Below are positions 23,066-33,362 of a DNA stretch of 64,000 nt, piece by piece. Numbering within the stretch: the first letter of the stretch is position 1; the number at the start of each line of letters is the position of its first letter. This stretch comes from Pleurotus djamor. Taxonomy: Eukaryota; Basidiomycota; Agaricomycetes; Agaricales; Pleurotaceae. A program made the translations under genes and the position numbers. Under the pieces are notes generated by a model, which made no database searches, was not told the origin of the DNA, and was given only the letters and a program-made list of their open reading frames with translations. The stretch is from NCBI GenBank assembly GCA_029747585.1, contig JAPEVF010000057.1:1-64000 (forward strand), read 5' to 3'.

Positions 23066-24028
23066 ATGACATCCGCTCACATTACTGTAAACGTGGTGGG
23101 ATCCAGGCAAACCGAAGACCCAGGACCGAGCCGCAGCCGCATTGGGAGCAAAGAGGAGAAATCCAGTGAAATCCTCCTGACCAAAAGGGGACTGATGGAA
23201 AAGTTGGACGTCACGGCATTGGAACTGCGAAGAAATTACGAGCATCTTCCCAAGGAGCTGGAACCGGTTATAAAGATGCACCAAGACGTGGAAGGCATTC
23301 TCCAGACATTGGTTCAAACTGTAAGTACACATTTCACCTTCTGGCATGGCTCGGAAAAAGCTAATTTTGTTCGCATGTAGAGTACCTTCGTTGCTGGCGT
23401 TCAAGCGTCCATCTTGCCTCTGACAATGGGCTCCAACGAGAGCTCTTACAGAGTTGCAATAAACTGGTTCGGCTTTTGCGGCTTCATCCTCGACATCTCT
23501 GGGGGCATTTTTGGAGCCTATCGCCTCATGTACAACCACATGGTTGCGACAGAGCTTGAGCGATTTTTAGGCCAGATTAAGGAGCATCAGGCCCTATTCG
23601 ACGAGTTTGCAGATGGCTTGAGAAAAGACAGGAGCTCCATGTCAAATGAAGATATTCAAACCGCCAACGAAGCAATCAAGGGGTTTTCGGAATCCTTCTG
23701 CAAATTGGTGGGTCAACTCAAGCAGGATGGTCTCCTGAAGTTCGTTTTGCGAGGCAATAAAGTCACGCTGGAACCGCGAAAAGAGACCAAGCTGAACTGT
23801 GATACCATCATGACGACCATTCGAGGAGGAAAGCTGCGTTCCCATATTGGAGTAATGCTTTCGAAAGAGGTTGTGGTCGTATCCATGGTACTCGGGATGA
23901 TTTTCTTGTTGATCTCAGTAATGATGGAGGTTCAAGTCACGCAATGGAAGCGCGTCTGGTCGGCGTGCATATTTTTCGCGAGCTTCACAGCGTTCTACGC
24001 TCTCGCTCCCTTGCTCGTAGCGGAGTGA
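23066..24028 (+). CDS. Unrecognised membrane protein, tandem copy B
   Basis: Exons 23066-23320 and 23381-24028 (60-bp intron) give 300 residues, close to the 304 of copy A. The intron falls at the same codon: LVQT before it, STFVAGVQAS after it. Shared blocks are NESSYRV, NWFGFCG, LDI-GGIFG-YRL and a C-terminal helix pair starting VLGMIFLLISV. Between them both have a charged, probably coiled segment. Copy B has about ten more N-terminal charged residues before the shared coil but lacks the basic C-terminal tail. A membrane location is inferred from the helices; function is unknown. Confidence 0.78.
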
Positions 24029-24329
24029 GTTCAAATCTTGGAGATGAGGTCTGCTCCGAAGGACACATTTGTTTATTTATTGAACATTTGTTATTGCTTG
24101 ATAGTTGTGTATTTAGGATTGTCTACACGTGAAGAGGGGATTGGAAGTACATACACGGTTGATAATGGGTACTCTCCGCGGGGAACGTTAGGACAAAAGG
24201 TCCCCTTCGCGTGTTCGCTCATGAAACCGGACCAGTGTCGTCTGCGAGTCGACTTGGAACTCGTTAAATCGACGCAGATATATACATATCCGAGATACCA
24301 GGACCGAATGAAGGCAACGCTGGAGACTA

Positions 24330-25964
24330 TCTCGTAGGCTTCGAGGTGAGTTCACCAGGGCTGGTCATGAACGAGGACGCCGTACCTGATCATGCGGTCG
24401 ATACCGTCATCCTATCGAAAAATGAACTGGTTAGCCGAGGGAACGGTGGGTATTTGAGAGTAAAGGAGTGAGCGAACACCGTCATAAATGGTAACACAGA
24501 TGCTGATTATGCCGACAGCTGAAGGCAATCTATATAAGTAAGTCAAGAGGAAATATAGAAATGAAGGATACGCACCGATGAGGCAAGAGAAATAGGCGAT
24601 GCCTAGAGCGACGTCAAAACTTTCGCACTTCGCAAACGAGGAAGACTAACCGTCCCGTGCAAATAACTCAACTAAGGTCCGAGGTTGAAACAGTATGGAT
24701 AACCGTGGGCGATCTGGCAGCGCAGCGTTCATGATTCAGTGAAAGCTCGAGTAGATGAGCGACGACTTACAGCTCCGCATCCATTGGATAACTGTAAGTA
24801 TCAAGACAACTGATTCCATAGAGTAAGCATGCAAAATCAAGTATTTTGAGACGTGAAACCCATACCGGATTCAACGGACATCATCAACACATAGTCCCAC
24901 ACCTTCAGTTCGCCACCGGTATATGGATAGCACCCGGGTAGACGAACGATGGATAGTGGGATAACTGTCAGGGGAATCAGTGCCTGAGTGCCAGATCCGA
25001 GAGTACTTAATGGGAAAATACACGCACAGTGGACAGAATCGTTCGACGTAGCGTAAGTTACGGCTATCGGGATGAGGGCTGCAAGGACTACAGCAGTCAA
25101 TATGAGGGCCATTACGCGCGTACGACCCCAGAGATTCCAAAGACGTATGACCATGATAACTGGAAGCGAGGGTGTCATAGTAGACGCAGTAGGAGACGGC
25201 GGAGACTTACGCTCAGAAACGAGTATTCCAATCATGTAGAGAACTGTGAAGGAGATTGTTAGCGGCCACGCAGGATATTGGAGTGACTAACTTCCGACTG
25301 CATAGTCAATGTGTTTACAGGCGGCGGTCGAAGTACCATATGCGACTTGATCTATTCCAAGGATTGTTCAGTTATCAAGTGAGAAGACGAGACAAGGACC
25401 GAGAAAACCCTACTATATAGCGTCAAGGGGAGATCGAAAAAAGGAAGATACCGATTCAGATAGAAAAGGAGCATGGGGAGCCGATGAGAGTTTCCCCACA
25501 CCAATTGGACTTCATCTGGGAAAGTGATAAAGTAATCGTATACCTGGCGTACCTTGGTTAACATGTTGACAGGCAGTAGGGCAGCTACTGACGGGACTTA
25601 CGAATATGCTCAACGATGCCGCTATGAAAGGCAGTGAGTTAGCATTATCAAGTATAACCGAGGTGGGTCTCACCATGTATGTACTAAGGGAAGAGCTGGG
25701 GTCAGAGAAGGAATCTGGGTGTGACGGTTCGAACGACTTACCCCGCTGAACTGCAGATTAGTGAGTCTGGACGTGGTGAGATCGTGAGCGGACATGCAGG
25801 AGCGAGCAGAGGGCTTGCACCTTCTTGAATAAATACATTTCTCTCCCCCAATCAACGACGAGATGATCAACTGGCCGGGTGATATCAATCAGAAGCCTAC
25901 ACCTGATCTTAAGGGATCCGAATATAGCGGTGTATTCTAAACTTTTATTTTCGGATGGTTTCAT
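24330..25964 (-). CDS. DUF6533-like multi-pass membrane protein
   Basis: Minus-strand exons carry the DUF6533 hallmark: YDYFITFPDEVQLVW followed by LLFYLNRYLPF (near 25540-25440). Further membrane helices follow in order: RLWNLWGRTRVMALILTAVV (near 25150) with IPIAVTYA, a Cys-bearing loop (HCACIFP), then VWDYVLMM and TVIQWMRS (near 24910-24770). Short introns such as 25400-25360 and 24840-24800 are implied. This fungal family has about seven helices and is of unknown function, sometimes compared with receptors. I could not fix the first exon or the stop. Some joins look poor, so partial decay is possible. Confidence 0.6.
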
Positions 25965-26199
25965 AGTGGCGGTCGCTGCTTGAACACGAGAACGTTCAGA
26001 CGCGAGTTTGAGAATTAATCAGCAGCGATTTTGACGTAGAATGAAGCGGCTAGCTGCGACCCAGCAAAGGAGTCCGCTTCGAGTTTGTGTTGAGTTTGTA
26101 CTTTGTTGGGAGCAAGCCGGGGCTCGGGGTGCTTGAGCGCTCTACCAAGCGCTCGTAGTATACACAAGTAGAAACGTTTCCATAATGACGATCAGCCAC

Positions 26200-26271
26200 A
26201 GCAGCATGGCGCAGGGGAAGCGCGCGGGGCCCATAACCCCGAGGTCACTGGATCGAAACCAGTTGCTGCTA
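26200..26271 (+). tRNA. Initiator tRNA-Met (CAT)
   Basis: A 72-nt cloverleaf. The acceptor stem AGCAGCA pairs perfectly with TGCTGCT, followed by discriminator A. The anticodon stem CGGGG/CCCCG carries the loop CCCATAA (anticodon CAT). The T stem ACTGG/CCAGT carries loop ATCGAAA. A at position 54 in place of T, together with the run of G-C pairs in the anticodon stem, is diagnostic of the eukaryotic initiator. Internal pol III boxes TGGCGCAGG (A box) and GGATCGAAACC (B box) are intact. No intron. Confidence 0.95.
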
Positions 26272-26646
26272 ATCTTGCTGTCCTGAAGCTTCAAACCTTC
26301 AAGGTCGGACACTTTCTTTATTTTTTTCACACTTCGACAGAATTCGCTGATTCCACCTCCCTCAGGATGTCGCCCTCCGCCATGCAAATCGATTCCCACT
26401 TCCCTCTGGTGCACTTCTAAAAAAATTGCTGCTACACGACGAAGCTTGGAACGAAGTTCTCTCTTTCGAAGCTTCGGAAAGAGATACATACACATAGCTT
26501 TCTACTGGCCCGTGTGACGTGCTTGAAGGTTGCGGTCTAAGTATAGCCCCATTCACACCATCTGCCATACTCGGATCATTCAACAACGTGAGCATCCAAC
26601 ATATATATCAGAGTCAGCTCAGTACAAAATTTTCCGTGTCCTTAGG
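26272..26646. other. Intergenic spacer with TATA element
   Basis: Holds the tRNA trailer and, at 26602-26608, a TATATAT element 39 bp before the start of the first anchored-family gene. Nothing else recognised. Confidence 0.45.
26320..26327 (+). terminator. Pol III T-run terminator for the tRNA
   Basis: A run of Ts about 50 bp past the tRNA, the first strong T tract downstream. Spacing is longer than usual, so some read-through trailer would be made. Confidence 0.45.
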
Positions 26647-27331
26647 ATGCCCATACCGTCTACCTCTCTCGTTTCCACGAGCAACGCAGGCTTGGGGTCG
26701 ACTCTTTCAGCCTCCAGCCTACCTTTGACAACGCCATCATCGACATTTACTCTCTCGGGGACTGCTAGCGATATCATCTCAGCTTCGTTTACCACCCAAT
26801 CATCCTTCACTATTTCAATCGGTATTCCTTCAGAGGGACCACCTACCTCGACGGTGAACGTGATCTTAGTCCCGCCTACGCCACCCACCAGTCCTCTGGG
26901 CTCCACTCGCAGCGTCGTTTCTTCGCCGCCTCAAGTAACAGAAGCACCCCCTTTGCTTTCCACTCAATCTGAGCCATCTCTCCGACAGCCTACTCAACGA
27001 GCCACGCAGGTCATCATGCCCAAACCGTCTTCACAGGTAAGACATTCCGCTCGATTTTATGTTGGTGTGGAGTATGATGGTAACGATCATTGCCTAGAGC
27101 TCCGATGGACCGTCCGTCTTTTCGCCGTCTCTCCACATGGACCCCACCGACGCTACCGGAAGTAACACGGCGATGCCACCCCTTCCATCGAGTTCTCTCC
27201 CAAATTCCAATCCCACCTCTTCGCTTATACCATCAAATTCAAACTCTGCACGGCATCGTCGTCGTCTCGATTCCACTAAACGCCTCCTGGGACTCTTGCT
27301 ACTGATCACGCTCGGGAATACGGTGGTATAG
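26647..27331 (+). CDS. Ser/Thr/Pro-rich C-anchored protein, family member 1
   Basis: Exons 26647-27036 and 27098-27331 (61-bp intron) encode 207 residues. The body is rich in Ser, Thr and Pro with no signal peptide. A core block (SFTISIGIP...PTSTVNVILV) matches the shared family core. The C-terminus carries SNSARHRRR, then KR and a Leu-rich segment (LLGLLLLITLGNTVV) running to the stop. This is the layout of a tail-anchored membrane protein. Members 2-4 follow within 4 kb on the same strand and member 5 lies at 45.7 kb. No known domain is recognised; the function is unknown. Confidence 0.65.
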
Positions 27332-28199
27332 CATGACAATTGGGCATAGAGCCTTCTACGGCTTGCCTAACTTGATTCTGATGGCCGAAGGCTGTACCGG
27401 GATAAGGCTCGCCTTCGCCGCTGCCGTGCTATCAGCAGGTCCTAATGTGGCTTATATGACCATCCGCAGTCTATGATGAAGGCAAGACCTAGGTTACCAG
27501 TGGTTTGACCTTCACGCGCGTGTTGAGTGGCTCCATGGGTTCGGATCAAAGGAGGAAAGAGGAAAGAGGCTACTGTGCTCCCAATGACTCTCGGTTAACC
27601 TCTTCCCCATCCCTGATACGTTGAGAAGGCGAATGAAGGCGTACCCTTTTCGAATGCAGAAGTCACCGAATGTGCGTGATTCATCTTTTTCTGAATTTCT
27701 CTTTGCAATCTCATTCATTTTTGCTATGTCTATTCTTAGACTACATCCTCTGTAATATTGTGGTACACAATCAATACTTCCTTCGCCTTGTCCAATTTAT
27801 TCAACTATGACACGCTCAAGACACGCTGCTCTAAGTCTGACTTGGGTGTGCGTTGTGGCGCCAGCTTTGACCAATCAAGTCGTAAACCTACAAGCGGTCG
27901 TAACTCTCGCCCACTAAGCAGAGTACTTAGACGCAAATCCGCGCCGCGTTGAGAGAACTTGGATGTTCGGGCCAAGTTCGGGCTTCCCCCTAGCTCCTAA
28001 TTGAATAGGGTCAACCGCACCCCACGGAAAACCAAGCTCCAAGCGGCAAGCCGTGCGGCCTCATCAATCGCATCACCCAGTGCTGTCAAAAGACATTGAT
28101 GCTGATAAAGACTCATCTAGAGGATTCCACGTCGTTCGGCTGCGCAGATGCTTCGAATTCTACATAACATCGAACCGTAAAGTTGTGTTGGCCCCAACA
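27332..28199. other. Intergenic region
   Basis: No supported exon. Short frames occur on both strands but none has a family motif. An open frame running into the next gene from 28053 could mean its start lies further upstream. Confidence 0.45.
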
Positions 28200-28568
28200 A
28201 TGTCTTCTCGTTCATCTATCATCACTGTCACATCGGTACTCATTACCGTACCTGCCCCCTCAGTTCCGACTTCAACAATCGCGGTAGCCCTTCCTCCTCA
28301 ACATGAGTCATTGGGTCGAGGCTTCAGTGGAAGCCGAATTTTCGTGAGGACACAGGTCCATACTTAATGTTTACCCCGTATTCATCGAGAACAGGATACG
28401 GTATCTGTTACACCCAGCTCCTCAGTCACTACTCCCTCACTACCACCTACAACATCTCCTGCTCCGTCAAACCCGGCTCGTGGGCGCAACGGCCATACCA
28501 AGCCTTTCCTCGCTATGTTGATGGTCATTGTCTCGGTTGCTCTAAGGCACCTCGTTTCGGCGGTATGA
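28200..28568 (+). CDS. Ser/Thr/Pro-rich C-anchored protein, family member 2 (short)
   Basis: Exons 28200-28343 and 28395-28568 join over a 51-bp GTGAGG...CAG intron that removes an in-frame TAA, giving 105 residues. The family core is here as VTSVLITVPAPS...PTSTIAVAL. The end has SNPARGRNGHTKP and a hydrophobic tail (FLAMLMVIVSVAL) close to the stop. It lacks the longer N-terminus of members 3 and 5. Either the start lies upstream (open to 28053) or this is a shortened member. The basic KR before the anchor has become HTK. Confidence 0.6.
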
Positions 28569-28962
28569 GTTGATGGGAGCGAGCACCGCCCTTGTCCTCA
28601 CTGAGGATTTACTTCCGCCGCGGAGGTACGAAAATGACTGACGATGATGTGGATGAAGATTTTCCGTGTTTGAGCATACCGCTCTCAGGTTATGCGAGGG
28701 TTTGAGAGCTGAAGTGATGACTCAGTGCTGGATAGATACTCCCNAACGGGGGATACGTTCCGCTATGTAGGTGGTGTCGCATGGGACGCGCCGAAGGGAG
28801 GATGGAACAGGGGAAGCAATTTCGGTACCAGGAGGCAGTGTTGTCGTTCTGGCCCTTGGGCGTCGACATCGTTCACCGGACGCATAAGAGCGCGTCGACT
28901 GGATGTTCATCATATCATCATCCTGTACTCGGGTTCACGATCTTCGCGTGCATTAGCGGAAG
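28569..28962. other. Intergenic spacer
   Basis: Between family members 2 and 3. Nothing recognised beyond short random frames. Confidence 0.45.
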
Positions 28963-29934
28963 ATGCCTCCGCCAGGGATCTCACCAAACTCACCCCTGCC
29001 GACCCCTCACTTCATCTACCCCGAAGTTCTGGAGAGCATGCTCAAAGCAAGACAATTAGACCTCAAGACAGATACTCCAAGTCCAATACCACTTTTTTCA
29101 CTATCAACAATTGCGTCAGCGACCTTCTCGGGCCATACATCGGTGACAGTCGACATCCCAAAAAAGACGGCTGATACCTCCACAATAGCTATCGTCACAA
29201 ATTTGCCGACCTCGTTACCACCGCCACCACCACCAGCTCCACCACCACCACCCTCACCAGATGCACCAGCGACTCCGACGATGGGTCAACCACAGACAAG
29301 TTTCTCGTCTTCCAACTTGCCACCACCACCACCCACATCTGTTCCTGCTCCAGATGCGATTTTGAATACGCCTCCTCCGCAGGCTCAACCTGGGTCTGAC
29401 AGTCCACCAAATGTGATCCCGAATACGCCTCCTCCGCAGGTTCAACCTGATGCCAACAATCCCCAAGACGTTCCTCCATCCGGGCCAGGAGGGAGCCAGC
29501 CTCATCTGGGACAACCTAACACGAACAATTCACAGCATCCGACCAGCAACAATAACGCTCCTGCTAGCTCGCAATCTGGACCTGGATTTGGACCTGGATC
29601 TAGCGCAGACACGAAGTCACAGACGCCGGGCTCGTCCACCTCGCAGCCACCACTTTCGCCGAGTCGTGACCAGAGCAACTTTACTTCACGGGAGGCGCAG
29701 CAGCCAAAGCTGGGGAGCGAAACGACATCATCACCAAGTCCATCAATACAATCACCGAACCCACCAACACAATCCCCAGATGAGGGAACCACGAACGTAG
29801 ACTCAGTCGCCTCGACTCTATTCGTCGCTCCAAGTGGGGCAACGAGGAATTCGAATTCGGCTAGATTAGTAGGCCAAAGACTTTGCAAACGGACTATTTT
29901 AATGATTGTTTTAGCTAGCCTGCTTGTTTTGTAA
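28963..29934 (+). CDS. Ser/Thr/Pro-rich C-anchored protein, family member 3
   Basis: Single exon, 323 residues, the longest member. The N-terminus MPPPGISPNS and a following MLKARQ resemble MPPPVNPSN and VLVRQ in member 5. The core is HTSVTVDIPKKTADTSTIAI. A long Pro/Ser/Gln/Asn-rich middle contains polyproline runs and a duplicated NTPPPQ unit (57-bp period). The end is RNSNSARLVGQRLCKR plus a 14-residue hydrophobic anchor ending at the stop. No signal peptide. Low complexity suggests a disordered cytosolic domain held at a membrane by its tail. Confidence 0.68.
   Translation: MPPPGISPNSPLPTPHFIYPEVLESMLKARQLDLKTDTPSPIPLFSLSTIASATFSGHTSVTVDIPKKTADTSTIAIVTNLPTSLPPPPPPAPPPPPSPDAPATPTMGQPQTSFSSSNLPPPPPTSVPAPDAILNTPPPQAQPGSDSPPNVIPNTPPPQVQPDANNPQDVPPSGPGGSQPHLGQPNTNNSQHPTSNNNAPASSQSGPGFGPGSSADTKSQTPGSSTSQPPLSPSRDQSNFTSREAQQPKLGSETTSSPSPSIQSPNPPTQSPDEGTTNVDSVASTLFVAPSGATRNSNSARLVGQRLCKRTILMIVLASLLVL
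29364..29440 (+). repeat. Direct coding repeat in member 3
   Basis: A 20-bp exact match (GAATACGCCTCCTCCGCAGG) at 29364-29383 and 29421-29440, part of a 57-bp in-frame duplication coding NTPPPQ-x-QP. Confidence 0.8.
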
Positions 29935-30344
29935 TTCAGTATACGTTCAATGGACGTGAAATAGGGTACATACCATCGTAGAATACTTAATGCATAGTAA
30001 TAATTGTATACCGGACTTGCGTAGGCGAAATTTGCAAGGTTATCGATATCTGAAGCTTGAGAGGGAGAGGACGTTTGTATGTGCTATGCTCGAGCCCTTG
30101 AACAGTTGCCGTGAAGGTGCTGATAAGTAAACGAATCGTTGCAAAACAAGGGATCTCCGTACCATGAGTATGCCGTTCGAATGCCAGGCATCTGCTGGTG
30201 CAAACCATCGCCATCTAGCGCCTGCGCAAAGATCCATAAGCCTAGGTCACCAAGGCAAGATTGTCAGCATTCGTGACGAGGGGGAATGGTACTTGTAGTT
30301 TCTCACCTTGGGTATAAACTGCGATTAAAAAGACTCGATGTTCT
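29935..30344. other. Intergenic spacer
   Basis: 3' flank of member 3. No supported coding sequence. Confidence 0.4.
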
Positions 30345-30465
30345 TGTTCCGCCAACCCCGAGCTAGCGCCATACCAAGCTGTATCTCGCTCTGATCGTCA
30401 TCTCCACCCTTGCATCAGATACTTTGTTTCGGCGGTATCAGCTGATGGGCGTAGCGTAGATCGTG
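30345..30465 (+). pseudogene. Relic of an anchored-family 3' end
   Basis: This stretch aligns at the DNA level with the end of member 2 (about 28460-28582). It shares GCCATACCAAGC, a matching hydrophobic stretch, then TTTCGGCGGTAT and TGATGGG. The conserved reading frame is broken (TAG right before the CATACCAAG block) and nothing upstream restores a core. It is best read as the remnant of a sixth copy. Confidence 0.65.
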
Positions 30466-30716
30466 TCGTAACGGGCCCGTCACCCCTCAATGTTCGAGGA
30501 CGAAAAAGGTAGCATGAGCTTTTTTGGGTTGTAAGTTTGAGTATGATGATCTCGGCATGAAAAGGTCGTGGGGGCTCGACTCATCCCATGACAATAGTTT
30601 CCAGAATGCACACGTAAACGTATCCAGGGCATGCCTGACAGGGAGATCAACAGTGTGCTTCTCCTACGAAGTCCGGAGCAGTTTGTCTCTATGCGAAATG
30701 ATTTAGTCGACATGCG

Positions 30717-30722
30717 TATAAA
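30717..30722 (+). promoter_or_regulatory. TATA box of family member 4
   Basis: TATAAA 47 bp before ATG 30769; supports that start over earlier in-frame codons. Confidence 0.5.
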
Positions 30723-30768
30723 GGCGACGCCAACGTACCGATGCTCTGAAAACCCCACTCTCATCGAA

Positions 30769-31299
30769 ATGGGCTGCATTGGACATCAAAACTCCCCATC
30801 CACATCTATACGACCGAGTTCCTCCCATACAGTATCAGCCGTCCCAACCAACCGACCCATCTTTGAGACAGTAGCGCCAACAACGACGCGAGTGGCAACT
30901 CCCATCCCTTGTCGAACATACACCGATGAGGTCACAGCGACCTCCGTGTTAATCACAGTCCCGTCCGGGTCAGTCGCTCCTACCACGCTGGCGGTGGTGA
31001 CCAACCAACCACAAATTTGTCACGACGGGTATTTGAACACGAACGACTGCGTAGCTGGGGTATATTCCACAGTACCAATGGTCGAAGGGTGTCCGACATC
31101 CATCCTACGGTCCAGACCCGCAGGAATGGCAACAGGGCAGAGAGCGGCTTCTGATGGAGGGAGCGTTACTTCTTTGGCCACCTCTGGCGCTGGTGGGGCG
31201 TCGCTTTCGAATTCGGCAACCAGAGGACAACGTCGCCACAAGCGGGCACTTCTGGACGTTATATTACTATGCTTGGTAATATTCGGGCTTGCTCTGTAA
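30769..31299 (+). CDS. Ser/Thr/Pro-rich C-anchored protein, family member 4
   Basis: Single exon, 176 residues from ATG 30769, chosen because a TATA box sits just upstream. The core reads TATSVLITVPSGSVAPTTLAV. A Gly/Ser/Ala-rich linker leads to SNSATRGQRRHKR and a hydrophobic tail (ALLDVILLCLVIFGLAL) ending at the stop. It is unusual in having several cysteines in the middle (ICHDG, NDCVAG, EGCPTS). Topology is inferred as tail-anchored. Function unknown. Confidence 0.65.
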   Translation: MGCIGHQNSPSTSIRPSSSHTVSAVPTNRPIFETVAPTTTRVATPIPCRTYTDEVTATSVLITVPSGSVAPTTLAVVTNQPQICHDGYLNTNDCVAGVYSTVPMVEGCPTSILRSRPAGMATGQRAASDGGSVTSLATSGAGGASLSNSATRGQRRHKRALLDVILLCLVIFGLAL

Positions 31300-31614
31300 A
31301 GTGTACGTGTACAGGTATTTAGCTGAGTCAATGGCTGGCGGGGATTTGGAAGAATACATACCTCCGGAGTTCAGCTTTACTCTACACCGCAGGCTGAACT
31401 TGGAAGTAGACAGCTTCTGTCTATTTTCGTTCGAGTCTATTTTCCAAAATAAGCCAGATAGACCTTCCGCGTCCGGCAATGCTTCTGCATGACGCAATTA
31501 GTCTGCGTCGATCGGGGGGTATGACAAGCGTATAAATACCTTCGTCATCGTCACAGCACCTTATTCTGTCCTTTCATCCACTCCTCTTACCATCTTCGTC
31601 GTCGAACTCGCAGA
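31300..31614. other. Intergenic spacer with TATA element
   Basis: Carries TATAAATA at 31530-31537, 78 bp before the SDR start. No coding signal seen. Confidence 0.5.
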
Positions 31615-32864
31615 ATGCAAGCAATTAAGGAAGTCTTGAATGGCCAAACGAGCTCTGGTTCACAAGAAGTTAAATCAGCGAACTTGGCGGGCAAGGTACA
31701 TTCAAGAAAAGACGTACCATGCACGCATATTGATATCGCTTTCCTTCAGACAGCGCTTGTCACAGGAGGTACCGCCGGTATTGGCTTGGAAGTCGCCAAA
31801 GCGCTTGCTACCGCGGGAGCACGCGTGCTGATCCTGTCAAGGAAGAAGGAGAATGGAGATCGGGCTATTGGGGAAATCAAGGAAGCTGTGAGAACCGTTG
31901 TGGAGAAGGAGCAGAATGGCGAAAACGGAAAGGCGGGCGAGAGCAATAAGGAGGCTGATGTCGAGTTCATCCCTTGCGACCTAGGAAACTTGAAAGAGGT
32001 AAAGGAGGTTGCCGATAATATCGCGAAAAAGGAACAGCGATTGGATATCGTGAGTCTGATGTCATTGGTCGCCTGTCCAGAGCTGAGCTCAAGAGCATCC
32101 ATGTAGCTCGTAGCCGGCACTGGAATCGGCGTCAACAAGTTTGATGAAGATTCCGATGGGATCGACCGCCNANTTTCGGGGTGAACCACCTTGGCCACTT
32201 CCTGCTCGTGAACCGTCTCCTGCCCTTGATGGTGAAGACCACCAAGTTCCCTGACCTGAATCAGTCCGCCGTCTCTGGTCGAATCATCTCCATTTCCTCC
32301 GAACTCCATCGCGCTGCCCCGAGTTCCACCAAATTCGCCAATGTCAACGAAGTCGCATCCTTGGGTGCCCCCAAAGATGTTAACGAGTCCAAGGACCTGA
32401 GCGCCCATGGGCTCTATGGACGCTCCAAGCTTGCCAATATTGCTTTTACGCGCATGCTTGTGGACAAGGTCATCCACCCCAACAAATACAAGGTTATCGT
32501 CATGGCGACGCATCCTGGAGCCGTCCATACTGCGCAGCAGGACCAGTTCAAAGAGGCGTATGGCGAGGTCATTGGGACCGCCTTGAAGTACGCGACGATT
32601 CCGTTCATGAAGACGCCTGATCAAGGTAGCGCGAGCACGGTTTGGGCTGCGGTGGATCCGTCAGTTGAGGCCGAAAAGGAGAAATGGCAAGGCGCGTACG
32701 TGACGAACCCAGGAGAAAAGAGTGATCCTTCCAGTCAGGCGTTGGATGATGAGATTGCGGAAAATCTTTGGAAGTTGAGCAAACAGCTCATTGAAGAGCA
32801 GGTCGGGAAGGACGGATTAGCGGACTGGGACATGACCACCACCGCCAAGGCCCCCATGGCCTGA
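31615..32864 (+). CDS. Short-chain dehydrogenase/reductase
   Basis: NAD(P)-dependent oxidoreductase, about 378 residues in three exons: 31615-31695, 31750-32049 and 32107-32864, with introns of 54 and 57 bp. Landmarks are the cofactor loop TALVTGGTAGIG, NHLGHFLLVNRLLP, RIISISSELHR (catalytic Ser) and YGRSKLAN (YxxxK). The length and the long C-terminus resemble the WW-oxidoreductase/retinol-dehydrogenase-like group, but the substrate is unknown. At 32171-32174 two Ns sit where the frame slips just before GVNHLGHF. Because all motifs on both sides are intact, a base-calling error is likelier than a true frameshift. A charged insert (EKEQNGENGKAGESNKEAD) is unusual for the family. Confidence 0.88.
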
Positions 32865-33362
32865 GTTTGTTCGAAATTATTCCTTCCGATCCTAGCGTAC
32901 GATTTGCAGCTCAATTGACGAATTGTTAAGAAACCAGTTTATTTGCGAAGTTTGAAGTGGCTGAGGCTAGCTCGAGGCGGGAAGAAACAATATTTCAGCC
33001 AAGCAAATGAGAAGCCGCGATTTCTAGGCGTTCGCAAATCGTCTGAATTACTTCGGAGGGCGTCTTCAAGAATGGGCTTGGATTTTTGAGTTAGAAATAC
33101 GGAGTTGAAAAGGAAAAGCATCACCTCGAAGAACGTGGATATCTCAACTCCAAAGACCACTTTGATGGCAAGCAATGGTTTGTGTCTTAGATAGAAAGTC
33201 AATGAACGACGTGGATTCAAGCCTCCGTTCCTCCAGGTTACATTCATAGGAAACGGAAAAAGGGACGCGAACGAGGGATAAAAGATATGGGTTCTTCACT
33301 TTGGTCTTGCTTTGGTCATCGCTTCATCGATGCTGTATTGAGAACATAGGTGAGCAGACGGT
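32865..33362. other. Intergenic spacer between convergent genes
   Basis: Lies between the stops of the SDR (plus) and the coiled-coil gene (minus). Only 3' flanks are expected. Nothing recognised. Confidence 0.5.

Noticed and set aside
26647..31299. GPI-anchored cell-wall proteins as explanation for the anchored family
   Set aside because: The C-terminal tails fit a GPI signal loosely, but no member has an N-terminal signal peptide and basic residues sit next to the hydrophobic tail. Tail-anchoring fits better.
31746..32624. 292-codon open frame antisense to the SDR gene
   Set aside because: It mirrors conserved SDR exons and ignores their introns. The sense strand carries TGxxxGIG and YxxxK, so the antisense frame is a shadow.
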